From Stentor coeruleus (taxonomy: Eukaryota > Ciliophora > Heterotrichea > Heterotrichida > Stentoridae), in NCBI GenBank assembly GCA_001970955.1, contig MPUH01000224.1, positions 1 to 64,000 of the forward strand: 64,000 nt of DNA, written 5' to 3'. The notes beneath the pieces are model-generated. The model had not been told where the DNA came from, did not search any database, and worked only from the letters and a program-made list of their open reading frames with translations. Below, one piece after another: positions 9,835-19,370 of the stretch; positions within the stretch are counted from its first letter, which is position 1; the number at the start of each line of letters is the position of its first letter. The position numbers and the translations under genes are program-made.

Positions 9835-11661
9835 TTATAATCCACATTTTAGATAAATAAAATTTAAATATATATGATTAAAGGGTTTATTGTTAAAAAG
9901 TATTTTAGTTACCATTGAATTATTTATATCTAAGAGGTAAAATCAAGTTATAAATATTATTTTAATAGTTATTTAGTTTACGTTTTAAATTTTATAATGT
10001 AATGTGTATTTAATATGACAAATTAGTGAATTTCACTTTCAAAGCTTACAATATATTGACAATGATTAGAATGTGCTTGGAAATTATTTGATTGAAAAAT
10101 TGAATCCATAAAATATTAAAGTGATATTTAATATTCTTAGTATTATTTAGTTATCCATCAAAGTCTTTATCAATGCATAAGTATTTGATGTATTCAGGAT
10201 TGATATGTGATAGCTTTACTCTTGAATTTAAGTATGAAATTTATATATTTAAACGAATAACTAACAGAAAACAATCTTAAGAATTGTTTCCAATGATCAG
10301 ATGCTTTGTGCATATGAGGTTAATTTATTATAGCATAATATATTACAATTGATTCTAAGAAGGCTTGAAATTTTTACTCTCGGTTTTTACAAACAGAAGA
10401 CCTTGGAGTACGTCTAGATTAATAAGATTGTGAATAAGGGAACTCATTATACTATTGATGCTAGCATCCACAGTTTGGGGTGATTCTAGCAATATAATGA
10501 TGCAAAGACTATAAATTCAATCAAATTATTTTATATACAGGAAAGACAATATTTGATAATATAAGCTTTCTTATAGAGTTAATCTCTTCTTGTTCCATAA
10601 ATGCTCACTGAGTACTCCTGTAGAAAAAGCGGAATTTGAATATTAGATATCACAAAGCACTGCCTAAAATACTTATAAAAATACAGAAAATATTTGAACT
10701 AGTTGAAATATATGAAGGTATGCTTACTTAAAGAAATATTGTAGAAGTTTAAATCAAATTAAGTTGTAGTTTTTGAAGAATTATCAAAGAAAAAACTAAT
10801 GATATTTTATATAAATAGTAGAGAATTGAAAAATAAACTCTAATAAATTTATTGAAAGTAGAATTACTCAGGTACAAAATTTGAAGTGATGAAAGTAAAG
10901 CACATAAAGTTGAAGAGGGAAATACTATTTTTTTTACTTTTTATGCTCTCATAAATTCATTTAAAATTGAACTTTTCTTTAAAAGACTGAAGCGAATATT
11001 TAGCTTAGTTTTAAATTTGATTTCTAAAGTTCGGCTAGCATTTGATATCTTAAAATAAATCTGATTTTGCTATTTGGAAACTTCTATCTACAAATTAATA
11101 GGCAAAAATTTCATGCAGTTATAATTTATATTACTTAATATAATCTAATTTTAAGTTAAGAGTTTTTCCATTTATAATCTTTATTTCCCTTATCTTGAAT
11201 TTTGACTATTAATATTCATGATCTACTGCCACAGAACTGGAAAACTTTAATTCTTCTAAACTAAAGTTTTTAGCTTCAGGTGTTTTCTATTATTTATCAT
11301 ACTAAAAATTCTCACTACTTTATGCAGTTCTTTATCATTCAGATTTTTTTATTATATGACTTTCATTATAGAATTAATGCTGAGCAATCTTATAAATGAT
11401 TTCCTAATTATACAAATTATAAATAAAAATACTTCATTCCAAGTAAAATTATCACGATATGCACATTTCAATGAAAAATTATAATAATCTTTGTATATTT
11501 TATAAATTAAAAACCTTAATTTTTTATATCTCAAATATTAAAACAAAATTTGTTTATACTTTTTACAAAGGAAAACATCTGCATATAAAAAATTCAAAAA
11601 TACCAAAAGTAAAACTATCTGATTAATTCATCTAAGACTATTAGCGTTTATATTTTAAGAT
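9835..11661. other. 1.8-kb intergenic region, no supportable gene
   Basis: AT-rich sequence between two divergent genes. No frame of useful length survives. Around 10390-10550 on the plus strand there is a stop-riddled stretch with protein-like composition (INKIVNKGTHYTIDASIHSL), which could be a long-dead coding fragment but matches nothing I know. No tRNA or snRNA was recognised. Promoters for both flanking genes must lie here. Confidence 0.5.
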
Positions 11662-13596
11662 ATGGAAGGAATCGAATTTTTAACTAAGGAAATCTGCTTT
11701 AACAAAAAATCAAAATCAATCAAAGAAGATCAAGGAAATGCCAAATCTAGGATTTCAATAAGAAAAGCAGGGTTTGATGATCCAATTTTGCGCAACACAA
11801 AACCAGATGATTTTTACTTCAATCAAACTCGGACTAAGTTTTTGCTCAGTCAGCAAAGCTTTAAACTCGCAACAAAGCCTGAAGAACTCCAAAAAAAAAA
11901 CACAATATCCAAATCTAAAGCAGATTATGCTCCCAACTTTAAAGATTTAAATGATATCATCCCAGAATGGCTAACATCCAGGGCAGATTTCCAGAAAAGC
12001 TACATTAGAATGAAGCAAGTAGAAAACGCAGACCTTGAGTCAATTGTGACTATGAATTGCAATCAGAGGAATGATGATGAAAAAAGAGCAATTTTTATGT
12101 GGATTAAATCAACTGAATATTTCAAAAACATGCCTAAGATTATAATAAAAGAAATCTGTGATCGCATAATTTTAGTTAAATTCAAAGAAGGAGAAAAAAG
12201 TAAGGATTATTTAGTTATAAAACAAGGCTCAAAAGCTGATTGTCTTTTTATTATATATAAAGGGACTGTGGGAATTTTTGTTAACGGTGTAAAAATAGCT
12301 CATAACAGTGAAGGGGGGAATTTTGGAGATTTAGCTCTTGATAAAAGCTCACCACGAACTGCTGATGTTATTGCCTTAACCCCTGTTGTGCTTTTTACTG
12401 TGAAAGAATTTGATTACAGGAATATTATTTTTAATTACAAAAACATAGAAAAGCATGAAAACTGCAAATTTGTATCGTCAATTCCGTTTTTTTCTAACTG
12501 GAGTATTGTAAAAGTTCAATTAATGTGTAATAGTTTGGTACAGCTATCTTTTAAGCCAGGTGAAGTAATCTATGAGTTTGGTGACCGGAGTCATGTTTTC
12601 AATCTTATAAAATCAGGTAAAATTGAAATACAAACACTTATTGATTTAAAGCAGAAAAATAGATGGCCAGTAGGTCCACATATTTGGAATATTAGAAAAG
12701 TAATTAGCAAGTATGTTTTCCCCATTAAAACTGTTGGGAATAATGAATTTTTTGGAGAATTTGAAATATTGAAGAACATTGACAGAGAAACAAGAGCTGT
12801 TGCGATTGAAGATACTGTGTGCTTATCACTAAATAAAAGTGATTTTGATATCCTTTTCACTGTAAAAGATCAAGAGAATCTGAATAAACTTATTGAAACC
12901 TATATTCCATCAAAAGATGAAATGGAACAGAAACTTAGGGAAAGGATATCTGCAAAATACAACAATGAGCAGATACTACTTGAAGCTATGAAAATAAATT
13001 ACATGCCAAACAGCAAAGAGTCACTGATAGACAAGAGGTCGAAAAAACTTCAGAAGTGGATACAAAGCATAAAATCTCGTAAAAGTATAGAAGATGAGCA
13101 AATAAAAAGTCGCAGAATACAAAACATAACTAAAAATAAAATAAAAGGAGGAGTTTCGCAGAATGCGAATAAAGATGGGCAACACTCACAAAGAATAAGT
13201 TCTGGATCTCCAACTCTCTTTGTTCGTAATCTTCATGAAACAAGATCAAAATCAGGGATAATAACCCCAATAAACAAACTGAAAACTGAAATGATAGACT
13301 CTGAAAAAAGATTAAGTCATCAAATGCCTTTAGTAAGTGAAAATTCAAACTTCCAAAAGCTAATTAAAAGTAATACTCAGCAGAAGCAAATGAATAGAGG
13401 GAAAAGTCAAGGCTTTAAGTCACTATTTAATTCTGAAATTAAAAGTCTTTCTAGTGGCATAACTTCCCCAGATCAATTATCACCGCGAAATGAAAATTTA
13501 TCCCTTCGTTTATCTCCTCCTCTTAAGAACTATTCTGACGTTAGCAGCATACAATCAATAGGTACTGGGATAATTAGAGAAGAAGAGTTAAGGTAA
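11662..13596 (+). CDS. protein with two tandem cyclic-nucleotide-binding domains
   Basis: A 644-residue soluble protein. CNB domain 1 covers about residues 158-252 and keeps a phosphate-binding cassette FGDLALDKSSPRTA (221-234), close to the PKA-type FGELALIYGTPRAA. The ribose-contacting Glu is Asp here, and the phosphate-contacting Arg is kept. CNB domain 2 (about 265-400) has FFGEFEILKNIDRETRAVAI, with FGE kept and an insertion of about 30 residues before it. There is no kinase domain, channel pore or transmembrane segment, and no PKA inhibitor sequence that I can see. The last 200 residues are basic, Ser-rich and disordered. It is likely a cAMP/cGMP-responsive scaffold or axonemal protein; ligand and partner are unknown. 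Ends in TAA. Confidence 0.85.
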   Translation: MEGIEFLTKEICFNKKSKSIKEDQGNAKSRISIRKAGFDDPILRNTKPDDFYFNQTRTKFLLSQQSFKLATKPEELQKKNTISKSKADYAPNFKDLNDIIPEWLTSRADFQKSYIRMKQVENADLESIVTMNCNQRNDDEKRAIFMWIKSTEYFKNMPKIIIKEICDRIILVKFKEGEKSKDYLVIKQGSKADCLFIIYKGTVGIFVNGVKIAHNSEGGNFGDLALDKSSPRTADVIALTPVVLFTVKEFDYRNIIFNYKNIEKHENCKFVSSIPFFSNWSIVKVQLMCNSLVQLSFKPGEVIYEFGDRSHVFNLIKSGKIEIQTLIDLKQKNRWPVGPHIWNIRKVISKYVFPIKTVGNNEFFGEFEILKNIDRETRAVAIEDTVCLSLNKSDFDILFTVKDQENLNKLIETYIPSKDEMEQKLRERISAKYNNEQILLEAMKINYMPNSKESLIDKRSKKLQKWIQSIKSRKSIEDEQIKSRRIQNITKNKIKGGVSQNANKDGQHSQRISSGSPTLFVRNLHETRSKSGIITPINKLKTEMIDSEKRLSHQMPLVSENSNFQKLIKSNTQQKQMNRGKSQGFKSLFNSEIKSLSSGITSPDQLSPRNENLSLRLSPPLKNYSDVSSIQSIGTGIIREEELR

Positions 13597-13678
13597 TAGT
13601 TTTCTATAGATAAAGTGTTGCAATAGTTAGTAATTTTATGAACAAAGCTATAAAGTATTTTGATAAAGTTAAATATGC

Positions 13679-14341
13679 TTATAATCCTGGAGTCCTTGCG
13701 CGTTTTGATAAAGCTGGATTCAAAAATATACTTGAACTTTCTCTTGTAACTGCTCGGAATGTGCTTGGAATTTCATAAGTTCCAGGGCCCGGGCTTTCTT
13801 CAAGTTTTCCATAAATTTTTGATCTTTGACCAATTCCGAATCCTATGTTATTATAACTTGAGTTTTCTATCATTCTATAAGAAGGCTTATATAGATCTGG
13901 AGGAGGAGAAGATGGTATTATTTTGTTTTTCATTCTTTTTCTAAAAGTAAATTTTGGTCCACTAGTGCCTAAAGGGTTATAAGGTGTATAGGAGCCTGGT
14001 CCTGGAATAGCATTGTTTAAGATTTTGCTTGTGTACTTCTTTTGAAAGCTTGGGCCCTTATTTTTCTCTCCAAAAAAGTTCCTTGCTTCATATGTGCCTG
14101 GACTGGGAGAGTCTTTTCCAGATTCATTCATAGGAGTCCATCGTTTTCCGTAGCCAAATGAGCAGGCCCTATTGCTTAAAGATGAAGGCATATCATTGAA
14201 ATCTGGTGTATGTTCTCTTTTTGTCGGCTTGAACCTTTGAGCTTTAGAAAAACTCCATTTAATTGCTTCTTTATTTTTCTCTGAACTTAAAATTCTTATA
14301 AGATTTTTATTTGATCTGGCCTTTTTTTTCCTTATTTCCAT
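13679..14341 (-). CDS. SHIPPO / sperm-tail PG-rich repeat protein (ODF3/CIMAP-like)
   Basis: A 220-residue basic protein with at least three PGPGxY repeats: SPSPGTYEARNFFG, IPGPGSYTPYNPLG and SPGPGTYEIPSTF. Each is followed by aromatic/basic residues and motifs such as PSFQKKY and PKFTFRKR. This is the SHIPPO or STPG repeat, found in microtubule-associated proteins of cilia and flagella (ODF3/CIMAP, STPG1). It probably lines or decorates axonemal microtubules; that role is inferred from the family. Convergent with the CNB gene (82 bp between stops) and divergent from the secreted protein gene with only 15 bp between start codons. Ends in TAA. Confidence 0.8.
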   Translation of the reverse strand: MEIRKKKARSNKNLIRILSSEKNKEAIKWSFSKAQRFKPTKREHTPDFNDMPSSLSNRACSFGYGKRWTPMNESGKDSPSPGTYEARNFFGEKNKGPSFQKKYTSKILNNAIPGPGSYTPYNPLGTSGPKFTFRKRMKNKIIPSSPPPDLYKPSYRMIENSSYNNIGFGIGQRSKIYGKLEESPGPGTYEIPSTFRAVTRESSSIFLNPALSKRARTPGL

Positions 14342-14356
14342 TTATATATAAATTTT
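14342..14356. promoter_or_regulatory. 15-bp spacer between divergent start codons
   Basis: The ATG of the STPG gene (minus strand, 14341) and the ATG of the secreted protein gene (plus strand, 14357) are separated only by 15 AT bases containing TTATATATAAA. If both starts are correct, each promoter must lie inside the other gene or the two transcripts overlap at their 5' ends. The plus gene begins ATGATGATG, so its start could slide by one or two codons. Confidence 0.45.
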
Positions 14357-14947
14357 ATGATGATGCTGATTTTATGCATACTAGCTTATGTGTCAGCATG
14401 TCCATATTGGATATGTGAGAATCTAGATGAAGATATATGTGCAGAATGGAATGAAAAGGAAGTTAAAATTAACACTCAACCATGTAGTGAAGGTAAAAAT
14501 TGTTATCTTATGGGTTTAGAGTTAGAAAGAAACTGGAATAAGCAAGGATTTTATAGGTGTGAAGACTTTCAATTATCTTTTAAGACACAACCTATCAATT
14601 GCAACACTGGGAAAAGCTCAGTCTCATATGCAAAAAATCATCCAATCAAGTGCAAAAAAGATAGCGATTGTAATCTATTGAATAATAAAAATAAAGAATG
14701 TGTTTGCTCTATGGATGGGCAATCGTACTGTGAAGTAGCTGAAGGAGATTCTGAATTAGAGCCTTATCTAAGTTCGTGCTATGAGCTTAATCAATATCAA
14801 GCTTTTGCATGGTATTTATACATTGACTTCTTTCCAATGCTTCATAAGGTCCCATTGTGTGCTCAGCTATTATTTGAAGACATAAAATTCCTAAAAAGAT
14901 TCAGAAAAGAACTTGGTTTAAATAGCACTGAAGTTTTTTGCACTTAA
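14357..14947 (+). CDS. secreted cysteine-rich protein
   Basis: A 196-residue protein with a clear N-terminal signal peptide (MMMLILCILAYVSA, cleavage expected about residue 14). The mature part carries about 15 cysteines, including KECVC and CPYWICENL, so a disulphide-rich extracellular fold is likely. No membrane anchor follows the signal peptide and no known domain is recognised. Cysteine-rich secreted or cortical proteins are common in ciliates; the actual role is unknown. Convergent with the next gene (48 bp between stops). Ends in TAA. Confidence 0.7.
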   Translation: MMMLILCILAYVSACPYWICENLDEDICAEWNEKEVKINTQPCSEGKNCYLMGLELERNWNKQGFYRCEDFQLSFKTQPINCNTGKSSVSYAKNHPIKCKKDSDCNLLNNKNKECVCSMDGQSYCEVAEGDSELEPYLSSCYELNQYQAFAWYLYIDFFPMLHKVPLCAQLLFEDIKFLKRFRKELGLNSTEVFCT

Positions 14948-14995
14948 AAACAAACTAAAATCACACAAACAAAATTTCGATTTATCAAATAATAG

Positions 14996-16582
14996 TTATT
15001 TTTTTAATGGTTTAGGTATTCTAGAATGCCCTATGTCCTTTAGATTTGTAGGACTCAAACTAGAAATCCTCTCGGTTTTCTCAGGTGAAAACCTAGAACT
15101 TTTTAGTTTTTTGTTGAGAATTTCTACAATTTTATCCTTTTCTTCACCTGACTTTTTATACAATGCCAAGTCTTTTCTTGCTTTCTCTATAAGCCTAAGT
15201 ACATTGAAATTTGAAATTCGCTCCTTCTCTAAAAGGTTTAATGTTCTATGTATTTCTTCATTTGAATAGCTAATACGAAGGAATATCGCCTGCAATCTTG
15301 CTGCAAAAGTAAGCGAAGATAAGCTTGAAGCATTTTCACAGTGGATTAAAAACAATATATAATAGTTTGACTTAAGTGAAGGCTCTAATTTCTGAGTGAT
15401 CAAAGCTTTATTGAAATTCGGACTATTTTTTTTTGATATATTCATCATAAGTTCTTCGAGATAGAACATTGAAGAGTTTATGCTTAAAGACTCAGCCAAA
15501 GATTGATCTTCATTTACTTCACCTAAGTCAAGAATTTGAAGTACTGATGCTCCTTGTTTGAATGTGATTAGCAAGTGATTTTTTCCTTTAGAAAGATGCT
15601 GAAAAGCTCCCTGGATCAGTTTTAAAGTATCTGGTCCAAGGTAAACTTCCATGCTTTCTGATGGGAATTTATTAGCTGCTGTTTCTTTAATCATTTCAAT
15701 GCAACTTATAATGCATTTTTTTCCAAAAAAGGTTGAGACTATTTTTTTAACTATCAGTAAAAGTGTGCTTTCCCTATCTTTAACTGAAAGATTAATCAAG
15801 CATGCTGAACCCCCTTGAGTGACTTGATCTAAAGCTTCATCTATTTCAAAAGACATGTTTTCAATAAGAACAACCTTATTGAATTCAAACTCTTTTTTCA
15901 TATTCTTTTCTTTAAAAATAACTGTAGTCTCTGAAGCATACATCTGAGGACTTGCCACCACAATGACTTTAGTTTTTTCCTCAAGGACAACTTTTTGTTC
16001 TATACTGATTTGATGCTCTTTTACCATATTCATAGGTATAGGAGACCTAGGGGGTTTTGATGCAGGACTTGGGCTTCTGGATTTCATAATAACTACTTTT
16101 ATTTCTTCACACTCAGCTTTGATTTTTTTATACTCATCTTCAGTGCGTTCTGAGACTGTGGCTATTTTATTAGTTAAGTTCATAACTTGACTTTCTGCAT
16201 CATCTAGTTGTTTCTCAAGGGTATTATTATAGTATTCTAAGGATCTTATTGATCTTTCCCAATGGTCATTAAGGTTTTCAAGCTCTGTTCGTCTATTTTC
16301 ATAAGACTTTAGGGTTTTTCTCATTGTTTCTATTGAGTATTGTAATGCAACAATTTGTGCCTCACTGCGATTGTATTCAGATTTTTGAGATGCAAGCTTT
16401 TCGTTTAGTTCTTCTTGTTTTTTCTCCGCTTCTTCCATGGCTAAGTCAGCTTCTTCAATTTCTAGTTCGAGAGTTTCTTTGTTGGTTTCATGCTCAAGGG
16501 TGAACCTAAGTTTTTTTTACATGGACTTCTCTGTTTTAATTTGAGCGATTTCTCTTATAATGTCTGCCTCATTCTGGTCCAT
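14996..16582 (-). CDS. kinesin-14-like protein with degenerate motor domain, one 15-nt intron
   Basis: Removing the intron 16506-16520 joins a 21-residue first exon (MDQNEADIIREIAQIKTEKS) to the rest, giving 523 residues; both the ATG at 16582 and the frame fit. Residues 1-165 are coiled coil with an SPSPASKPPRSP hinge, as in the stalk of C-terminal kinesins. The C-terminal region of about 300 residues follows the kinesin motor order: a FEFNKVV strand (kinesin FxFDxVF), GGSACLINLSVKDREST at about 252-268 where a motor has GYNVxIFAYGQTGSGKT, ILDLGE at about 345 (switch II DLAGSE), and SSLSSLTFAARLQAIF at about 414 (kinesin-14 SLxFAARV). Walker A Gly/Lys and switch II are lost, so it cannot bind ATP normally. 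It resembles the motor-homology domain of yeast Vik1/Cik1, which partner an active kinesin-14. Partnering is inference. Confidence 0.7.
16506..16520 (-). other. 15-nt spliceosomal intron
   Basis: Read on the minus strand it is GTAAAAAAAACTTAG. Splicing turns TCC AT + G TTC into Ser-Met-Phe and opens the coiled-coil frame to the first-exon ATG at 16582. Confidence 0.8.
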
Positions 16583-16970
16583 TTTTATGATTATATATGG
16601 TAACCCTTTCTAAATCTATCCCAATTTTATTAACTATGCTGATAACTGAGTATTTAATTTGAGTTTTAAATTGCTTTACCTAAATAATTTCAATTGACTT
16701 TGAAGAGAAAATAATCAATATTGTCTAAAAATAAATCTCTTTAATAAAATTAACATGATTGATTAGCATAGTTTTGCATGATGAAGATTGCATCTAATGC
16801 AGATATAGGTTAAAACAATTAATACCAATAAATTTTTATACTCATATTCGTAGGCTTCATTAATCTTTATTCAAGTTGAAACTAATAAAAAGTTTTAGAA
16901 TAAAGTACATAAGCAAGACACTAACCCTAGATAAATGTTTATCTAAAAATAAATTCTGAGATTACTAAGT
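16583..16970. other. intergenic region, nothing recognised
   Basis: About 390 AT-rich bases between the kinesin-14-like gene (its upstream side) and the 3' end of the COPI-associated-like gene. Both are on the minus strand, so the promoter of the former lies here. No ORF, repeat or RNA gene is visible. Confidence 0.5.
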
Positions 16971-17446
16971 TTATATCTCTTCACTTTGAGAAGAATTGTC
17001 TGGAGGATCTGATCCTTGAGGCTCCCCATCAACACTCTTGCAGCATAGAATAAAAAGCCCTACTGCTATATCAAGAGCAGCCATTATATACTGAAGTCTA
17101 TATATATGCTACACATTTCCACTTTTGATGCATAAAGTCCCAGCACTCTATTAATCTGTTACAATATATAAAACATGCTTTTTCCGAAAGATTCAACTAA
17201 AAAACGCCAATATTGGACTATGCATCCTGGACGAAATTCTCCTAGAAACATAAGAATTCCAAAAAACCTTAATAGTAGTTACCCATAGTAAATCGGTAAG
17301 ACAACATCGATAGGTTGATTGACTTGATAGCTTATAAAATTTAGAACACATAAAATAAGCATCCCAGTCCCACAAAGTCCTCCAAGAATTCTTATAACAA
17401 AGTCTTGTTTTGGGAGGCTCTTCTGGATTAATGAGTCTTTATCCAT
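16971..17446 (-). CDS. four-TM COPI-associated / TVP15-like Golgi membrane protein, three tiny introns
   Basis: This gene is invisible as one frame because three introns interrupt it: 17268-17282 and 17148-17162 (15 nt each) and 17098-17114 (17 nt, least certain). Spliced, it gives 142 residues with four hydrophobic helices: FVIRILGGLCGTGMLILCVL, VVLPIYYGFFGILMFLGEF, SFGKSMFYILVLGLYAS and LQYIMAALDIAVGLFILCC. A short acidic polar tail follows. The pattern IYYGFFGxLMFLGEF...FGKSMFYI...G matches the COPI-associated protein family (PF08507, which includes yeast TVP15), small Golgi/ER membrane proteins. The total coding length after removing 15+15+17 nt is an exact multiple of three. Divergent from the Rab gene, with 228 bp between starts. 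Confidence 0.7.
17098..17114 (-). other. probable 17-nt intron
   Basis: On the minus strand GTGTAGCATATATATAG. Only a 17-nt removal links the third helix to the frame of the fourth helix (LQYIMAALDIAVGLF). The nested 15-nt GTAG...AG choice leads to an immediate stop. Its length and GTGT start are unlike the other introns, so the boundary is uncertain. Confidence 0.5.
17148..17162 (-). other. 15-nt spliceosomal intron
   Basis: On the minus strand GTAACAGATTAATAG. Splicing converts FYIL-stop into FYILVLGLYAS and keeps the frame. Confidence 0.75.
17268..17282 (-). other. 15-nt spliceosomal intron
   Basis: On the minus strand GTAACTACTATTAAG. It carries the in-frame TAA that would stop translation after IYYG; splicing continues with FFGILMFLGEF, the expected second membrane helix. 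Confidence 0.75.
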
Positions 17447-17674
17447 TTATAATTCAACAACGTGGGACAAATATTTTCGCCCTTATTAACATCAATTGAT
17501 TAAATTTGCATATCTCAATATTTCTGCATGATTAAAAGCAAAATCACATAGATCAATGAAAAAAGATCACAGAAAACGATTCCTCATATTTCATAAAAAG
17601 TCAACAAACTTAGATTTAATATCGAATCTGGAAAGTTAATAAGTAATTTTATATTATCAGTCACATCAAAAGCT

Positions 17675-18298
17675 ATGGAAACCGAATATATGTACAAGAT
17701 AGTGCTTATTGGAGATTGGGGTGTAGGTAAAACGAATATTCTATCACAATATACAAGGGGCGAATTTATTTTAGGTTCTCCAGGGACGATTGGAGTTCAA
17801 TTTTCAACTAAAGAATTACAAATAGATAATGCGATAGTCAAAGTGCAGGTATGGGATACAGCTGGACAAGATAAATACCGAGCGATAACATCTACATTTT
17901 ATCGTGGTGCTCATGGAGCATTGGCTATTTATGATATAACAAGAGCGGATACTTTCAATAGACTTGAAATCTGGCTAAAAGAGTTGAAAGAGTATGTAAA
18001 AGATGATTGTGCGATTGTTATTGTTGGTAATAAATCAGATTTACCAAATCTTGCAGAAGTTAAGACTGAAAAAGCTAAGAATTTTGCAAAAGAAAATAGT
18101 TATGCATTTTTTGAAACATCAGCACTTAATGCCTCGAATATAAATAATGCCTTTGATACTGCAATACAGCAAATACACTTAATTCAATCTAAAAGCTTTA
18201 CTCAAGAAAATTCACTGAACAAAAAAATTATAGGGAAAAAAATTGCCATCAATTTAAATAAGCAAACTTTGGATAAGAAGAAAGGTTGCTGCTCTTAA
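17675..18298 (+). CDS. Rab11-type small GTPase
   Basis: A 207-residue Rab GTPase. P-loop GDWGVGKT (13-20), switch I with Thr38 in GTIGVQF, switch II WDTAGQ (60-65) followed by DKYRAITSTFYRGA, NKSD at 119-122 and ETSAL around 150. The RYRAIT-S-YYRGAxGALxxYDI block is diagnostic of the Rab11/Rab25 group, which controls recycling endosomes and membrane traffic. The C-terminus KKGCCS carries the double-cysteine prenylation site. Odd point: the usual Ser in GDSGVGKS/T is Trp here (GDWGVGKT), next to the nucleotide pocket, though Lys19 and Thr20 are intact. The catalytic Gln65 is present. Ends in TAA. Confidence 0.9.
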   Translation: METEYMYKIVLIGDWGVGKTNILSQYTRGEFILGSPGTIGVQFSTKELQIDNAIVKVQVWDTAGQDKYRAITSTFYRGAHGALAIYDITRADTFNRLEIWLKELKEYVKDDCAIVIVGNKSDLPNLAEVKTEKAKNFAKENSYAFFETSALNASNINNAFDTAIQQIHLIQSKSFTQENSLNKKIIGKKIAINLNKQTLDKKKGCCS

Positions 18299-19070
18299 GT
18301 GTAAAAGGATAATTAATCATAGGACTTACTTTAATATTTTATGAGCATATAAATCTTTGAATTTTAAAAATTCATCAACTAAAAGTACTGAGTATCACTA
18401 TAAAAACAAATTTAAGTGAAATGAAAATATTATGATTTTATCTGGGATATAAAAATTTGATATTCTTTGTATCGTTCAGTTTATACTATTTAAATATTAT
18501 TACCATTAAAAACCATAAAGATTAATGCAAGCTTTGAAATTTAATTGGACACTGAGAATGATCTTTTAATATTTAGAAATTATAGCAATATGCATTCTCA
18601 CAATATTTCATTTATTTTTTCAAATTCATTTATTTTACTGTACACTTTCTGCATATTCATTTAGAAATCTTTATATTTATCATAAACCTAAGTTGCCTAC
18701 ATTATTTGGGTTATTTTATATCTCAGAGGTAATATTTGTGTAGTAAGAAATTATGCGGAAGTCAAAAAATAATTTTATCATGGTGAATTCAAAAATTTAT
18801 AAAATTTAAAACAAGAAAAAGGATTGTGGGCTTTATTTTTCTGACCATCCTTTGTTTTTTCATTTGAACTAATATAAATGCTCGAACCCTTATGGCCAAG
18901 CAACAGAATATTGCAAAGTGCTTAATAACTAAGATGAATAGTCTGTTAAATTTCTTATAAATATATGAGATATATTAATGTTTAATGTATACTTTTCGTA
19001 TTAAAAAGACAAATTTAATATCCTAAGCACATATCATTAATAACTGAATAAAATTAATCTTATATTAAAT
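18299..19070. other. intergenic region, nothing recognised
   Basis: About 770 bp of AT-rich sequence between two plus-strand genes. No open frame, RNA gene or clear repeat was found. A tRNA-like TTCGA motif near 18878 does not fold into a cloverleaf by eye. Confidence 0.5.
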
Positions 19071-19370
19071 ATGTCTAAAAAGTACCTCGCCAAAGTTGCA
19101 GAAAGATCAGCGGTGAGCTCTAAAAAAATATCGTCAGTATTTGGTGAAAAGATGCTCAAACGTATGGGCTGGAGCGAAGGCGAGGGACTAGGCAAAGAGA
19201 AAAAAGGTGAAGTTGAGCCATTACAAGTACGCAAACGTAAAGAAAACCTTGGTCTAGGCTCAGCTGAAGCTAAATCCAAGTGGAACCACAATTGGTGGGA
19301 AGAGCTTTTCAATGATACGGCCCAAAAAGTCAAATTGTCACTGCCTAAGAAAAAGATAAAGTTAGCATAG
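19071..19370 (+). CDS. short G-patch protein (GPATCH4/PINX1-like)
   Basis: A 99-residue basic protein. After an SSKKISSVFGEKML lead comes the G-patch: MLKRMGWSEGEGLGKEKKG (50-67), the Gly-rich motif by which such proteins bind and stimulate DEAH-box helicases. Then LGLGSAEAK and WNHNWWEELFNDTAQKV follow. The combination of KxGWxEGxGLGKxxxG with HxWWxxxFNxxA is typical of GPATCH4, a nucleolar protein acting with DHX15 in snoRNA and rRNA processing. PINX1 shares only the first part. It lacks the long charged tail of animal GPATCH4. The helicase-partner role is inferred from the family. Ends in TAG. Confidence 0.8.
   Translation: MSKKYLAKVAERSAVSSKKISSVFGEKMLKRMGWSEGEGLGKEKKGEVEPLQVRKRKENLGLGSAEAKSKWNHNWWEELFNDTAQKVKLSLPKKKIKLA

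Noticed and set aside
9404-9856. 150-codon plus-strand Ser-rich frame
   Set aside because: Antisense shadow of the acidic Glu-rich N-terminus of the coiled-coil gene.
17193-17375. 60-codon minus-strand frame beginning WDWDAYF
   Set aside because: It is a shifted frame across exons of the COPI-associated-like gene; the spliced frame gives the proper membrane helices.
18860-18960. tRNA-like GGTTCGAGC on the minus strand
   Set aside because: No acceptor, D or anticodon stems can be folded around it by eye.
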